Assembly: GCA_903906315.1 (NCBI GenBank)
Contig: CAIVJW010000132.1
Location: 124,001-188,000 of the forward strand
DNA from: an uncultured delta proteobacterium
Lineage (GTDB): Bacteria; Myxococcota_A; Polyangia; Polyangiales; Polyangiaceae
Length of the DNA: 64,000 bases
Direction of reading: 5' to 3'
Positions 47,075 through 56,887 of this stretch are shown piece after piece. The translations under genes and the position numbers were made by a program. Numbering within the stretch: the first letter of the stretch is position 1; each line of letters begins with the position of its first letter. The notes under the pieces are model-generated. The model was not told the DNA's origin, did not search any database, and saw only the letters and a list, made by a program, of their open reading frames with translations.

Positions 47075-48417
47075 GTGAGCCTCCGGGTGGACGACTTGCC
47101 GCCGGTCCTGACGAAATCCTCGAGCTCCGGGCGGAACTTCCGCAGGAAGCCGAGCGCCGGCATCGCCGTGCCCTCACCGAAGGCGCAGATCGTGTTGCCC
47201 ATGATGTTGTCTGCGATCTCGTGCAGTTGGTCGAGCTCCTCGAGCGTGCCCTCACCCGCGACGATGCGGTCGAGGATGCGGAAGATCCAGGCGCTCCCCT
47301 CGCGGCAGGGCGTGCACTGGCCGCACGACTCATGACGGTAGAACCGCATGAGGTTGTGGAAGGCGAGGACCGGGTCGACGCGGTCGCTCAGCACGATCGC
47401 GCAGCACGTCCCGAGCATCGTGCCGAGCGCGCGGAACGTGTCGACGCCCATCGGCACGTCGAGCACGCTCTTGCCGTGCCACGGGTGGATCGGCGACTTC
47501 GGGTCCGGCGCGTTGACGAGCTCGTCGGCGCGGAGGATCGGGCAGGAGGATCCGCCCGGGATCACGGCGAGGAGCTCTCCGTCCACGCCGCCGCCCAGCT
47601 CGTAGATGAGGTCGCGCAGCGTGACGCCGACGCAGGCCTCGAAGACGCCGGGCTTCTTCACGTGGCCGCTGACCCCGTACAGCCGGCAGCCGCCGTCTCG
47701 CAGGTTGTGCAGGTCGGACAGCTTCGAGAAGGCGTCGCCGCCCATCGCGAGCACGGTCGGGACGGCCGCGATGGTCTCCAGGTTGTTGACGGTCGACGGC
47801 ATGCCGAACGCGCCGACCTGCGCGGGAAACGGCGGCTTGAGTCGGGGCTCGCCTCGCTTGCCCTCAAGCGAGTTGAGGAGCGCGGTCTCCTCCCCGCAGA
47901 TGTATGCGCCGGCGCCCGTGTGGACGTAGACCTCGACCGGATAGTCGAGGCCGAACGGCTTCGCGCCGAGGTAGCCCTTGGCCTTCGCCTCTTCGATCGC
48001 GCCCCACAGGCGCTCCTTCGAGAGGTGCAGCTCGTCGCGGACGTAGATGTACGCGGCGTGTGCGCCGATGCCGAAGCAGCCGATGATGCAACCCTCCACG
48101 ATCGCGTGAGGGTTCTTCTCCATCAGCGTCCGGTCCTTGAAGGTGCCCGGTTCGCCTTCGTCGGCGTTGATGACGAGGTAGTGAGGGCGCTCCGGCTTGG
48201 GCGGCCAAGGCATGAAGCTCCACTTCACGCCCATCGCGAAGCCGGCACCGCCGCGGCCGCGGAGGTTGGCCGCCTTCATGTCGTCGACGAGCGCCTCGCG
48301 AGGCATGCGGAGGGCGCGGCGGGCCTGCTCGTAGCCGCCCTCCTTCTCGTAGGCGGGGAGCTTGTGGCCGTCGGGCAGGCCGTAGTTCTTCGTCAGGTAG
48401 TTCGTCGGACGCAGCAT
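47071..48417 (-). CDS. nuoF: NADH-quinone oxidoreductase subunit F
   Basis: The NADH- and FMN-binding subunit of complex I (448 aa). The FMN loop LRGRGGAGF lies at 52-60. The NADH region includes GAYICGEETALLNSLEG, and the N3 [4Fe-4S] ligands are CGQCTPC near 364-370 with a final Cys in NTICAFGEG near 410. It starts at ATG 48417, overlapping nuoE by one base. It should be the electron entry point if a complete complex I is assembled. Confidence 0.97.
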   Translation of the reverse strand: MLRPTNYLTKNYGLPDGHKLPAYEKEGGYEQARRALRMPREALVDDMKAANLRGRGGAGFAMGVKWSFMPWPPKPERPHYLVINADEGEPGTFKDRTLMEKNPHAIVEGCIIGCFGIGAHAAYIYVRDELHLSKERLWGAIEEAKAKGYLGAKPFGLDYPVEVYVHTGAGAYICGEETALLNSLEGKRGEPRLKPPFPAQVGAFGMPSTVNNLETIAAVPTVLAMGGDAFSKLSDLHNLRDGGCRLYGVSGHVKKPGVFEACVGVTLRDLIYELGGGVDGELLAVIPGGSSCPILRADELVNAPDPKSPIHPWHGKSVLDVPMGVDTFRALGTMLGTCCAIVLSDRVDPVLAFHNLMRFYRHESCGQCTPCREGSAWIFRILDRIVAGEGTLEELDQLHEIADNIMGNTICAFGEGTAMPALGFLRKFRPELEDFVRTGGKSSTRRLT

Positions 48418-48899
48418 CAGGACCTCTGGAGCTCGTCGAGGATCCGGTCGACATCGGCGAGGGTGAGGTTCTCGTGGTACGTCTTGTCGACCTGCATCAT
48501 CGGGCCCTGCCCGCAGGCGGCCAGGCACTCGGCGGTGCGCAGGGTGATCTTGCCGTCCTTCGTGGTCTCCCCGGGGTGGATGCCGAGGCGCTTCTCGCAG
48601 TGCGAGAGGACGCTCTCCGCTCCCCGCAGCGCGCAGCTCAGCGTGCGGCACACCCAGACCTGGTGCTTGCCGACGGGGTGCTGGTTGAACAGCGTGTAGA
48701 AGGTGACCACACCTTTCACATGCGCGGAGGACACGCCGAGCCGTTCGGCCACCACCTGCATGATCTCCTCGGAGATCCAGCCGTGCTCGTCCTGGTACAC
48801 GTGAAGTACAGGGATCAGCGCGGCTTGCCGGTTGGGGTAGCGCGAGAGGATTTGCTCGACTTGCCGCTCGCGCTCGGGGCGTAGAGCGATTTGACTCAT
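48417..48899 (-). CDS. nuoE: NADH-quinone oxidoreductase subunit E
   Basis: The thioredoxin-fold [2Fe-2S] subunit of complex I (160 aa). The cluster ligands are Cys84, Cys89, Cys125 and Cys129 (CRTLSC and ECLAAC), in the standard spacing. ATG 48899 gives a normal-length protein with the helical N-terminus. It is the first gene of the nuo operon, and a promoter lies about 140 bp upstream (49042-49070). Confidence 0.97.
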   Translation of the reverse strand: MSQIALRPERERQVEQILSRYPNRQAALIPVLHVYQDEHGWISEEIMQVVAERLGVSSAHVKGVVTFYTLFNQHPVGKHQVWVCRTLSCALRGAESVLSHCEKRLGIHPGETTKDGKITLRTAECLAACGQGPMMQVDKTYHENLTLADVDRILDELQRS

Positions 48900-49327
48900 C
48901 GTCTGGGCCGACCTGGGTGAGTGGGGGCTCCCGGTACGTCGTGGGAAGCTCCGACCCGACGACGCCTGCCGGGCAGCCCCACGTGCTGGGGAGAGACCAC
49001 GACAGTGCGGACCGGGCGGACCGCGACGGGAAGCGGCGCGCACGCTAGTGAGGCCCCCCCATCGTGTCAAGGTGCGCGATGGGCGCGGTCTGGCTCCGGA
49101 TTTCGGCCGTCCGGCACGCACATCACGCGGCGGAAGTCACCTCCGCTCGGCGCTCGTTCCCGGTAAGGTGACCCGGCTCGGCTCCCGGGTCGTCCGACGT
49201 CGACCGAAATCCAGACGCCGGAGTCGCCTTTCGCTTGAGGTACCCCGCCTCCTTCCGATACGCTTCCGCGCACTTTCGCAGCGCGGCATCAAGCGCGGCG
49301 GCAAAATGAACCTCACGGAGGTGGTGC
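48900..49327. other. Divergent control region nuoE / zinc-ribbon membrane protein
   Basis: A 428-bp gap. It contains the minus-strand nuo promoter at 49042-49070 and a GGAGGT ribosome site just ahead of GTG 49328 on the plus strand. No RNA gene or further coding sequence was recognised; open frames in it have no codon bias of their own. Confidence 0.6.
49042..49070 (-). promoter_or_regulatory. Sigma70-type promoter for the nuo operon
   Basis: On the minus strand the -35 TTGACA (49070-49065) is perfect, the spacer is 17 bp, and the -10 is TAGCGT (49047-49042). Transcription would begin near 49035, giving a leader of roughly 136 nt before nuoE ATG 48899. It lies in a non-coding stretch. Confidence 0.65.
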
Positions 49328-50677
49328 GTGTTCTGTCCGAACTGTGGGACGCAAAACTCCGAAACGGCGTCCACGTGCACGAAGTGCGGCTTCAACTTGA
49401 AGGGCGCCGCCGCCCCGAAGTTCAAGGGCACGATGCTGATGAACCAGCAGCCGGCGATGCCGCCGCAACAGCCGGCTCAGCGGCCGGTTGGCCCTCCGCC
49501 CGCCGCACCGCCGCCGAGCGCAGGTCCTTCTCAAGGCCTGGCGGGCACCGTGGTCGGCGTGGCGCCGGCGGGCCTGGGCGCGGCAGCGGGACCGCCGCCC
49601 GCTCCGCCGCCGCCCGGGCCGCCGCAAGGCTTCGGGCAGCCTGCGTACGGGGGGGCCGCTGCCGCTCCCGGTGGGTACGGTGCGCCGCAGCCACCCCAGC
49701 AGCCGGTCAACCCGCTCGGCGGCACGATGGCCATCGACATGCCGCCGCCGGGCTTCGGTCCGCCAGGAGGCTTCGGCCCGTCGCAGGGGCCCCCTCAGGG
49801 GGCGTTCCCGCCGCCCGCCGGTCCACCTGCGGGCGGCGGATTCGGCGCTGCACCTCCTGGGCAGCAGGGGTTCGGCGGTCCTTCGGCCGGCGTCCCGGGG
49901 GGGTACGGGGCCCCGCCCGCGGGGCCGGGCGGGTTCGGGTCGGACCCGGGCCAGGGCGGGTTCGGCGGTCCTCCGGCCGGCGGTCAGCCTGGCTTCGGTG
50001 GCCCGCCCGGCGGTTCGGGCGGCTTCGGTCCGCCTGCGGGCGCTCCGCCCGGTTTCGGTGGCCCGCCAGGGGGCGCTCCGCCCGGCTTCGGCGGCCCCCC
50101 TCCGGGCGGTCAGCCGGGTTTTGGCGGGCCCGACCCGATGGGAGGGCAGCCCGGAGGCTTCGGGGCTCCCCAGCCTGGTGGCTACGGCGCCCCTCCGGCG
50201 CAGCAGGGCTTCGGAGGTGACCCGTTCGGCGCGCAGCCCGGTGGGATGGGCGGCGCGATGATTCAGGCGGGCGGGCAGTACGGTGGTGCACCAGGCGGGG
50301 GCTTTGGCGCCCCGCTGGGCGCGCCTGGCGGCGGCATGGGCTCTGGCGGTGGCGGCCCGCGCGGGGAGATGCGAAACCCCGTGATGGTGCTCGTGATCTC
50401 GATGATCTGCTGCGTTTACGGCTTCATCCAGCTCTGGTCGATGCTGTCGGAGCTCAAGGAGTACACGCGGGACGAGTCCTTCGCTCCGTGGCAGGTGCTC
50501 ATTCCCGTCCTGAACATCTATTTCCTCTTCATCAAGGTTCCGGAGCAGGTCAACAAGGCCAAGCAGATGGCCGGCTCCCGCAACCCGCAGAACGCCGGCA
50601 TCCTGCTCTACATTCTCATCCCGTACTTCGCGCTCGCGAAGGACCTCAACGAGGTCTGGGATCCGAACGCCAGCTGA
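49328..50677 (+). CDS. Zinc-ribbon, Gly/Pro/Phe-rich membrane protein (DUF4234-like C-terminus)
   Basis: A 449-aa protein. The N-terminal zinc ribbon CPNCGTQNSETASTCTKCG (residues 3-21) is followed by about 320 residues of low complexity with GFG, GGPP, QPGFGGPP and similar units. The last ~110 residues contain hydrophobic segments (PVMVLVISMICCVYGFIQLW, VLIPVLNIYFLFI and ILLYILIPYF) resembling the DUF4234 family. GTG 49328 has GGAGGT upstream. The repeat region with aromatic Phe spaced in Gly/Pro is the kind of sequence that can phase-separate. Function is unknown. Confidence 0.82.
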   Translation: MFCPNCGTQNSETASTCTKCGFNLKGAAAPKFKGTMLMNQQPAMPPQQPAQRPVGPPPAAPPPSAGPSQGLAGTVVGVAPAGLGAAAGPPPAPPPPGPPQGFGQPAYGGAAAAPGGYGAPQPPQQPVNPLGGTMAIDMPPPGFGPPGGFGPSQGPPQGAFPPPAGPPAGGGFGAAPPGQQGFGGPSAGVPGGYGAPPAGPGGFGSDPGQGGFGGPPAGGQPGFGGPPGGSGGFGPPAGAPPGFGGPPGGAPPGFGGPPPGGQPGFGGPDPMGGQPGGFGAPQPGGYGAPPAQQGFGGDPFGAQPGGMGGAMIQAGGQYGGAPGGGFGAPLGAPGGGMGSGGGGPRGEMRNPVMVLVISMICCVYGFIQLWSMLSELKEYTRDESFAPWQVLIPVLNIYFLFIKVPEQVNKAKQMAGSRNPQNAGILLYILIPYFALAKDLNEVWDPNAS

Positions 50678-50687
50678 CCGAACGACC

Positions 50688-51119
50688 GTGACCGTTCCCG
50701 GCGCGTGGGCCGCGCCGCTCGACGCGGCGCGGCCCACGGGGCGTGCGGCTCGGTTGGCGCTCGTCGCTTTGGTCGGTGCGTTGGCGGTCCTCGCCAACGC
50801 GCCGATGTGTCCCTTCGCAGCCGTCACAGGGCACCCTTGTCCCGGCTGCGGGCTGACGCGCGCGACACTTTCGATCGTCCACGGCCAATTCGCCCAGGCC
50901 TTCCAGCTGCACCCGTTGTCGTTCGTCGTCTCGCCCCTCGCTGCGGTGGGCGGGGTGGTCAACGCGGTGAGCTACGTTCGCTCCGGGCGCTGGTCGGCTG
51001 TGGAGGGGCTGCGTGGCCGATGGGTCACGGGCGGCGCTGTCGCGCTCGGGGCGATCATGATCGCGCTCTGGCTGGCGCGCTTCCTCGGAGCGTTCGGCGG
51101 CCCGGTCGCCGTCGGTTGA
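50688..51119 (+). CDS. DUF2752 family membrane protein
   Basis: A 143-aa protein with three hydrophobic segments and the DUF2752 signature CPFAAVTGHPCPGCGLTRA (about residues 41-59), whose Cys pairs may bind a metal. Members are small membrane proteins of unknown function. GTG 50688 is 10 bp downstream of the zinc-ribbon gene, so the pair is likely co-transcribed and may act together in the membrane. It is convergent with mutS, 65 bp between stops. Confidence 0.88.
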   Translation: MTVPGAWAAPLDAARPTGRAARLALVALVGALAVLANAPMCPFAAVTGHPCPGCGLTRATLSIVHGQFAQAFQLHPLSFVVSPLAAVGGVVNAVSYVRSGRWSAVEGLRGRWVTGGAVALGAIMIALWLARFLGAFGGPVAVG

Positions 51120-51184
51120 CCGCCCTCCCGGGCTTCACCTACCGGCCCGCGCGGTCTCAGCGCGATCACGGCCGGCGCGCGTCG

Positions 51185-53860
51185 TCACGCTCGGGGGCTC
51201 ACGAGCGCGCGGAGCTTCACGACGAGCTGGAGCGCATCGAGCGGGGTGAGCCGGTCGATGTCGACGACGCGCAGGGTGTCGACCGCCGCCTTGCTGCCGT
51301 CGTCCTCCGGGGGCCGCGGCGTCCCGAAGAGGTCGAGCTGCGGTGAGCCGGCACGCGAGCGGCCGCGCAGAGTCGACGGTTGACCGCTCGGCAGCGCGGC
51401 CCCCGCCTCGAGGGTGCCGAGGATCGCCTTCGCCCTGGCGACGACCCCCTCGGGGATGCCCGCCAACCGCGCAACCGCGACGCCATAACTGCGGCTCGCC
51501 GCGCCTTCGCAGAGCTTGTGCAAGAACACGACGTCGTCACCGTGCTCCCGTGCCGAAACCGAGTAGTTCGCGATGCCCTGCGCGGTCTTCGCGAGCTCGG
51601 TGAGCTCGTGGTAGTGCGTCGCGAAGAGGGCGCGACAGCCGACCGCTTCGTGCAGGTGCTCCGCCACGGCCCATGCGATGGCGAGCCCGTCGTAGGTGCT
51701 CGTTCCGCGGCCGATCTCGTCCAGGATGACGAGCGATCGCCGCGTCGCTTCGCGGAGGATCGACGCGGTCTCGCGCATCTCGACCATGAACGTGCTCTCA
51801 CCGCGCGCGACGTCGTCGCTGGCCCCCACGCGAGATAGCACGCGGTCGACCACGCCGATCCGTGCCTCGCGCGCCGGCACGTAGCTGCCCGCCTGCGCGA
51901 GGACGACGATGAGCGCGACCTGCCGCATCAGCGTCGACTTCCCCGCCATGTTCGGCCCGGTGACGAGCCACAATCGCTCTCCGCCGAGGTCGAGCACCGT
52001 ATCGTTTGGCACGAACCGCCCCGCCGCGGCGAGGCGCTCCACGACGGGATGCCTTCCATCCTTGATGGCGAGCACCTCGCCTGCGTCGACGTGTGGCCGC
52101 ACGTAGTCGAAGCGATGCGCGACGTCGGCGAGCGCCGCCGCCACATCCCACGTCGAGAGCTGCGCGGCGAGGCGGCGCACGCGATCGGCGCCCTGGGCCG
52201 CGAGCAACGACAGCTCTCCGACGAGCTCGGTCTCGCGATCGATTGCGCGCGCTTCCGCGTTCTCGATCCTGTCGGCGAGATCGTCGAGCGCGGCGTTCGT
52301 GAAGCGCTCGCCTCCTGCGACGGTCTGCTTGCGCCTCCACGTCGACGGAGCCTTCGCGAGGTGGGTCTTCGTGACCTCGATGTACCAGCCGAACACCCGC
52401 GTGAAGCGCACGCGCAACGACGTGGCGCCGGTCTGCGCCCGCAGCTCGGCCTCGAGGGCGAGCACCAGCTCGGTGGCGGAGCGCTTGAGGTGCCGCTGCT
52501 CGTCCAGCGCGCGGTCGAAGCCGTCACGAATGACGCCGCCCTCCCGGGCGTGCGGCGGCGGTCGGTCGACGACGGCAGCAGCGAGCCGCGTCGCGAGGTC
52601 GGTGACGAGGTCCGTTCCCTCGACGGCGAGGAGCTCGCGCGCACTCGCGTCCGGCAGCGTCTCGAGCGCGCGGAGCGCGACGGGCGCCGCCTCGAGCCCG
52701 TCGCGCAGCCCCGCGAGGTCGCGCGGTGTGGCTTCACGCAGGGCGGCGCGCACGGCAAGGCGCTCGAGATCGCCGACGCCGCCGAGAGCCTGGCGTAGCT
52801 CGCTTCGCGCGCGGGTGTGCGTCACGAACGCTTCGACCTCGTCGAGCCGCCGCCGGATGGCAGCGACATCCAGCAGCGGCGACAGCAACCGGCGGCGGAG
52901 CAAGCGGGCACCGCCGGGGGTGACCGTGGCGTCGACGACGTCGAGCAGCGAACCCTTCGTGGACCCATCCGCGCCGCGGCACAGCTCGAGATGCGCTTGC
53001 GCAGTCTCGTCGAGGCGCAACGTCGCCGAGGGGTCGAGCGGCGCGACGCGGCGCACGGGCACCGGAGCGCCAGGCGTGCAGCGCCGCGCGAAGCGGAGAG
53101 CGCGTGCGACCGCACGGAGCGCGAGCGGAGCGTGGACCTTCGCCGATTCGGCAGCGAGCGGCGGCGCCGCGGCCTCGTCGATGGTGGTGCTGATCTCCGC
53201 GTCCAGGAGGGGCTCGTCGGCTCGCGCCGCCGCTCGGGGCGCTGCCATGCGAGTCAGCGCGGCGACCTCGGCAAGGCCGGCTGGAATCAGCGCCTCGCGC
53301 GGGTCCGCGCGACCGAGCTCAGCCATCAGCGACGCGAGGTCGGGCACGACGGCGGCCGAGAGCTCGCCCGTCGACAGGTCGAGCAATGCGACGCCGAATG
53401 GTCCCCTCCCCGCCCCCGCCGCTTCCTCCCCCGCGTCCACTGCCGCGAGGTAGTTGTTGGCGCGTGCATCGAGCTGGTCCGTCTCGGTGACGAGTCCCGG
53501 GGTGACCACCCGCACCACCTGGCGTGGAACGATGCCCTTGACCTTGGAGGGGTCGGCCATCTGGTCGCAGATCGCGACCTTGTAGCCTTTGGCGAGCAGC
53601 TTCGAGACGTACCCGTGCGCGGCGTGATGCGGCACTCCCGCCATCGGGATCTCGTCCGGCGCCCCCTTGTTCCGGCTCGTGAGCGTCAGGCTGAGCTCAC
53701 GCGCGACGAGCACGGCGTCGTCGTGAAACATCTCGTAGAAGTCGCCCATCCGAAAGAAGAGCACGGCGTCTGGGTACGCGGACTTGGCGTCCTGGTACTG
53801 CCGCATCACGGGCGTGAGCTTCTTCGCGTCGCTCTTGGGCGTGGGCGGCACGGCGGCCAC
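51185..53860 (-). CDS. mutS: DNA mismatch repair protein MutS
   Basis: Recognises base mismatches and starts repair. The 891-aa protein has the mismatch-probing FYEMF (Phe41, Glu43), long core and clamp domains, and the ABC-type ATPase with Walker A GPNMAGKST near residue 635 followed by a Walker B DEIGRGTSTYDG. It starts at GTG 53860. It lies 3 bp after a gene for a large secreted protein and may share its transcript, an odd partner for a repair enzyme. Confidence 0.98.
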   Translation of the reverse strand: MAAVPPTPKSDAKKLTPVMRQYQDAKSAYPDAVLFFRMGDFYEMFHDDAVLVARELSLTLTSRNKGAPDEIPMAGVPHHAAHGYVSKLLAKGYKVAICDQMADPSKVKGIVPRQVVRVVTPGLVTETDQLDARANNYLAAVDAGEEAAGAGRGPFGVALLDLSTGELSAAVVPDLASLMAELGRADPREALIPAGLAEVAALTRMAAPRAAARADEPLLDAEISTTIDEAAAPPLAAESAKVHAPLALRAVARALRFARRCTPGAPVPVRRVAPLDPSATLRLDETAQAHLELCRGADGSTKGSLLDVVDATVTPGGARLLRRRLLSPLLDVAAIRRRLDEVEAFVTHTRARSELRQALGGVGDLERLAVRAALREATPRDLAGLRDGLEAAPVALRALETLPDASARELLAVEGTDLVTDLATRLAAAVVDRPPPHAREGGVIRDGFDRALDEQRHLKRSATELVLALEAELRAQTGATSLRVRFTRVFGWYIEVTKTHLAKAPSTWRRKQTVAGGERFTNAALDDLADRIENAEARAIDRETELVGELSLLAAQGADRVRRLAAQLSTWDVAAALADVAHRFDYVRPHVDAGEVLAIKDGRHPVVERLAAAGRFVPNDTVLDLGGERLWLVTGPNMAGKSTLMRQVALIVVLAQAGSYVPAREARIGVVDRVLSRVGASDDVARGESTFMVEMRETASILREATRRSLVILDEIGRGTSTYDGLAIAWAVAEHLHEAVGCRALFATHYHELTELAKTAQGIANYSVSAREHGDDVVFLHKLCEGAASRSYGVAVARLAGIPEGVVARAKAILGTLEAGAALPSGQPSTLRGRSRAGSPQLDLFGTPRPPEDDGSKAAVDTLRVVDIDRLTPLDALQLVVKLRALVSPRA

Positions 53861-53863
53861 GGC

Positions 53864-56800
53864 TCAGTAGAACTGACGACTGACCTGGATTGACTGCGTG
53901 CTGACGAGGAAGAGGCCGTTGATCGAGCCGTCGGTGACCGCGATCTCGCCCGTGGACGACAGGAACCGGAGCGCCTGCGGCTGGACATCCTTCGTCGACG
54001 AGGCGAGGTCCACCGCGAGGGCCTGAAAGGCGCCTTGCGTGGTGAACCGGAAGTTCATGTCCCGTGCCGGCGGGACCACGCACTTGCCGGTCTTGCACTC
54101 CGCGCCGCCGCACTCGATCGTCGACGTGCAGGAGCGCGGGCCACCCGCCACGATGGCAAATCGGAACATCGGGTTGATGAACGCGACGGAGTCGCCGTCC
54201 TTCACCGGTGCCGCGCCCGCGAGCCAGGCTCGCCCGTTGCGACGGGCGAGCCGCGGATCGCACGAGCTTCGGCATGCACCCGTTGCGGGATCCGCGATCA
54301 CGTGGTGCAGGAACCCGGCCTGGTCGCCTTGCACGATCCACTGAGAGCCGCCACGGACGTAGAACGTCACGTCGGACGGGAAGCAGCACTTCAGCTTGTC
54401 GGTCGAGAGGCCCGTCTCCTGGACGCGGAGCTCGAGCAGCAGGCGGTCCTGGTATGCCTCACGAATGCGCATGTCGCGCTCCGGGCGCGGGACATCCGGC
54501 GTGCCGAAGAGGCCGCTGCAGACCGCGTAGCCGCACTCGCCTCCGTTGGCCCCCCAGTACGCGTCGTTCTCGGGGGGGATCGGCGAGGTGATCTGAACGT
54601 AGTCGGCGGCCCCTCCCGACTGCGTGTCCGCCTCATCCGGCGTCGCCCCCTGAGCGACGAGCAGATCGCGCACGGCCTCGCGGCTCTGAATGCCGGCGTC
54701 GCAGTAGCGACCGTTCGGGTCGCGCAACCCATCGTCGGGGGAGCCCCCGGGGGCCAGGCGCAAGTTCGTCAATCGCCTCGAGTAGTCGGCGACGCCACCC
54801 TCCCACGCCACGACCCAGTTCTGGTCGCCGACGTGGACCCGCGGATCCTCGACGTTCATCGCGAGCGCGTAGCGCAGCTGCGTCTCCGCCTTCGTGCCCT
54901 CCTGGTTCGACGAGCGGCTCTCGGTGCCCTCACCGCTGTCGCGGAGCACCTCGAGGTTCGAGCCCACCGCGAGAGGCGGGGGCGCTCCGCCATTCGAGGG
55001 TGCCGTCCCGACCATGAACGGCAGCGATCCGCGGGAGTCCGTCGTGGCATCGCTCGCAATGAGGGCGCCCGTCTTGTCGTAGAGCAGCGGGAGGGACGTC
55101 AACCCTGGGGCGTGGTGACCGACGCGTTCGTCGACGACCGCGTATTGAGCGCTGCGCGGAGCGTTCGCCTCGACCACGTTGCACGAGACCTCTCGCGTGC
55201 TGGCTAGGCCCGTGCCTTTGCGGTCACCGCAGCCCGCGGACGGCGAGAGGTCTTGCGGAGCGCGGCAGTCGGCGTCGAGATCATCGATGTCGACGACGCC
55301 TATCTGGCCGCTGGAAAGCAGAACGAACCCGAACGTGCCGCGAAGCAGGTTCGGACCGGCGCCGCTCTGGTACGTGCACTGGTTCTGCGCTTGCTCGGTC
55401 GGGTGAGCGGCGAAGTACTGGTCGTCGACGCAGCCCGAGGTGCGGTAGAGCGTGCGCAGATCGCACGTCGAGGGCGGGCTCGACGTCGCGGCGCAGAGCG
55501 GCAGACCGCTCTCTGGGCTGCACCGAATCCCAGCCGAAGCGGTCCCGGTCGCCGGGTTCGCCGCAGGCAGATCGCGGGTGAGGACCAAGAGGTCTTGCGC
55601 GGGAGCGGTGTACTTGATGCGGTCGGGTGCCTGGAAGGGGTTCCACTCCGGGTGCGAACGCTGGAGCGGGTAGCGCGAGGTCGCGCCTTCGCTGACGTCG
55701 AAGGCCATCGTGCTGCCGTCCTCGACGTCGATGGCGTAGACGTACCGCTTCAGCTTGGCGGTGGGGGCGGACGTGGTCGCGACGCGGCTCGTCACGACGA
55801 CCCGCGCAGGGTCCCGCGCGTCCGTGGGGAGGAGCGGTGGCCTCTCCATGGGTTCGCACGGAGTGGGGAGGTCGATCACGTGAACGACCGGCGCGTCGAG
55901 GTCCGCGACGAACATTCGATCGCCTGCCACCGCGACCCCGGCCGGGCGCGACCGCGCGCTGGCGACCACCGCGGGGGCGGGCACGGAGGGCTCGACGCAT
56001 CCGGGGGCCGGCTTGGGTGTCGGGCCTCCGGGCTCGGGAGCAGGAAGGTGGACGGAGAGAGGCACCCATCGCTCGATGGGACAGGGGTCGAAGGTACCTG
56101 CGTCGAGGTCGAGCACGGTCTGCGCGTCGATCACGGCGAAACCGCCGAGATCGGGCAGCGTCACGAGCAGCTTCTCCCGCCCCGGGCCTTCGCGCGAAAG
56201 GTCTCCGTGCGCTGCGTTCTTCAGCGCAGGGGGCTCGGCTTCGTACACGCCGTCGCAGCTCGCGCGCACCGCACCGTTCTTCGCCGGGTCGAGCGCGACG
56301 ATGACCTCGCCCGGAGCCGCGGGCAGACGGCACGCCGGCCACGACGAGAGCACGGGCTCGGTGGTGCGTTCGCTGGGGCGGATGCTGTTGCTCGGTAGCG
56401 CGAAGATGGCCTCGCGGCCGATCTCCGCGACGCCGACGAACGAGGCGGTGCCGCCCGGCGTCGAGACGATATCCGTCGGCTGGGCGCCGATTGGCAGGAA
56501 GTTCGCCCCCGGAACGCCCGGGTCCTCGTCGACGATGTTGCCAGTGGACGCCGTCGTGTCAACGAGCGCGACCTCCCCTCGCGTCGTCTGTGTCACGAGG
56601 GCATAAAGGTGCGGCACCGTTGTCGCGCCGGTCTCGGTCTGGCCGAAATCCTGGGCCGTGCTCGCCACGGTGCCCGTGCAGCGCTCGAGCGGCAGGGCGG
56701 CGCTCGGCTGGGTACCCGGTGCCGCGAGGCACACGAACGAGGTCCGCCCGGAGCGCTCGAGCGATCGCACGGCGACCTCCTGCGCTTGCTGGGTGCACCC

Positions 56801-56887
56801 CTCCGAAGGAGCCAGCGCGGACGTACACGCGATCAGCGCCGCGACCGAGGCCAGACGGCCGGCGCGCCGCGAGGAAGCCGCCCTCAC
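53864..56887 (-). CDS. Large exported Cys-containing protein of unknown function
   Basis: A 1007-aa exported protein with an N-terminal signal-like segment (VAALIACTSALAPSEGC, Cys21 or Cys31 as possible lipid anchors). The middle has repeated short strands with a beta-propeller feel (for example PAGVAVAGDRMFVADLDAPVVHVIDL) and many dispersed cysteines (CTSTIECGGAECKTGKC near the C-terminus). Near the C-terminus, ALRFLSSTGEIAVTDGSINGLFLVST suggests more propeller strands. Start GTG 56887 overlaps the upstream lipoprotein stop by GTGA. No catalytic motif was found. Codon bias is normal. Confidence 0.8.
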   Translation of the reverse strand: MRAASSRRAGRLASVAALIACTSALAPSEGCTQQAQEVAVRSLERSGRTSFVCLAAPGTQPSAALPLERCTGTVASTAQDFGQTETGATTVPHLYALVTQTTRGEVALVDTTASTGNIVDEDPGVPGANFLPIGAQPTDIVSTPGGTASFVGVAEIGREAIFALPSNSIRPSERTTEPVLSSWPACRLPAAPGEVIVALDPAKNGAVRASCDGVYEAEPPALKNAAHGDLSREGPGREKLLVTLPDLGGFAVIDAQTVLDLDAGTFDPCPIERWVPLSVHLPAPEPGGPTPKPAPGCVEPSVPAPAVVASARSRPAGVAVAGDRMFVADLDAPVVHVIDLPTPCEPMERPPLLPTDARDPARVVVTSRVATTSAPTAKLKRYVYAIDVEDGSTMAFDVSEGATSRYPLQRSHPEWNPFQAPDRIKYTAPAQDLLVLTRDLPAANPATGTASAGIRCSPESGLPLCAATSSPPSTCDLRTLYRTSGCVDDQYFAAHPTEQAQNQCTYQSGAGPNLLRGTFGFVLLSSGQIGVVDIDDLDADCRAPQDLSPSAGCGDRKGTGLASTREVSCNVVEANAPRSAQYAVVDERVGHHAPGLTSLPLLYDKTGALIASDATTDSRGSLPFMVGTAPSNGGAPPPLAVGSNLEVLRDSGEGTESRSSNQEGTKAETQLRYALAMNVEDPRVHVGDQNWVVAWEGGVADYSRRLTNLRLAPGGSPDDGLRDPNGRYCDAGIQSREAVRDLLVAQGATPDEADTQSGGAADYVQITSPIPPENDAYWGANGGECGYAVCSGLFGTPDVPRPERDMRIREAYQDRLLLELRVQETGLSTDKLKCCFPSDVTFYVRGGSQWIVQGDQAGFLHHVIADPATGACRSSCDPRLARRNGRAWLAGAAPVKDGDSVAFINPMFRFAIVAGGPRSCTSTIECGGAECKTGKCVVPPARDMNFRFTTQGAFQALAVDLASSTKDVQPQALRFLSSTGEIAVTDGSINGLFLVSTQSIQVSRQFY

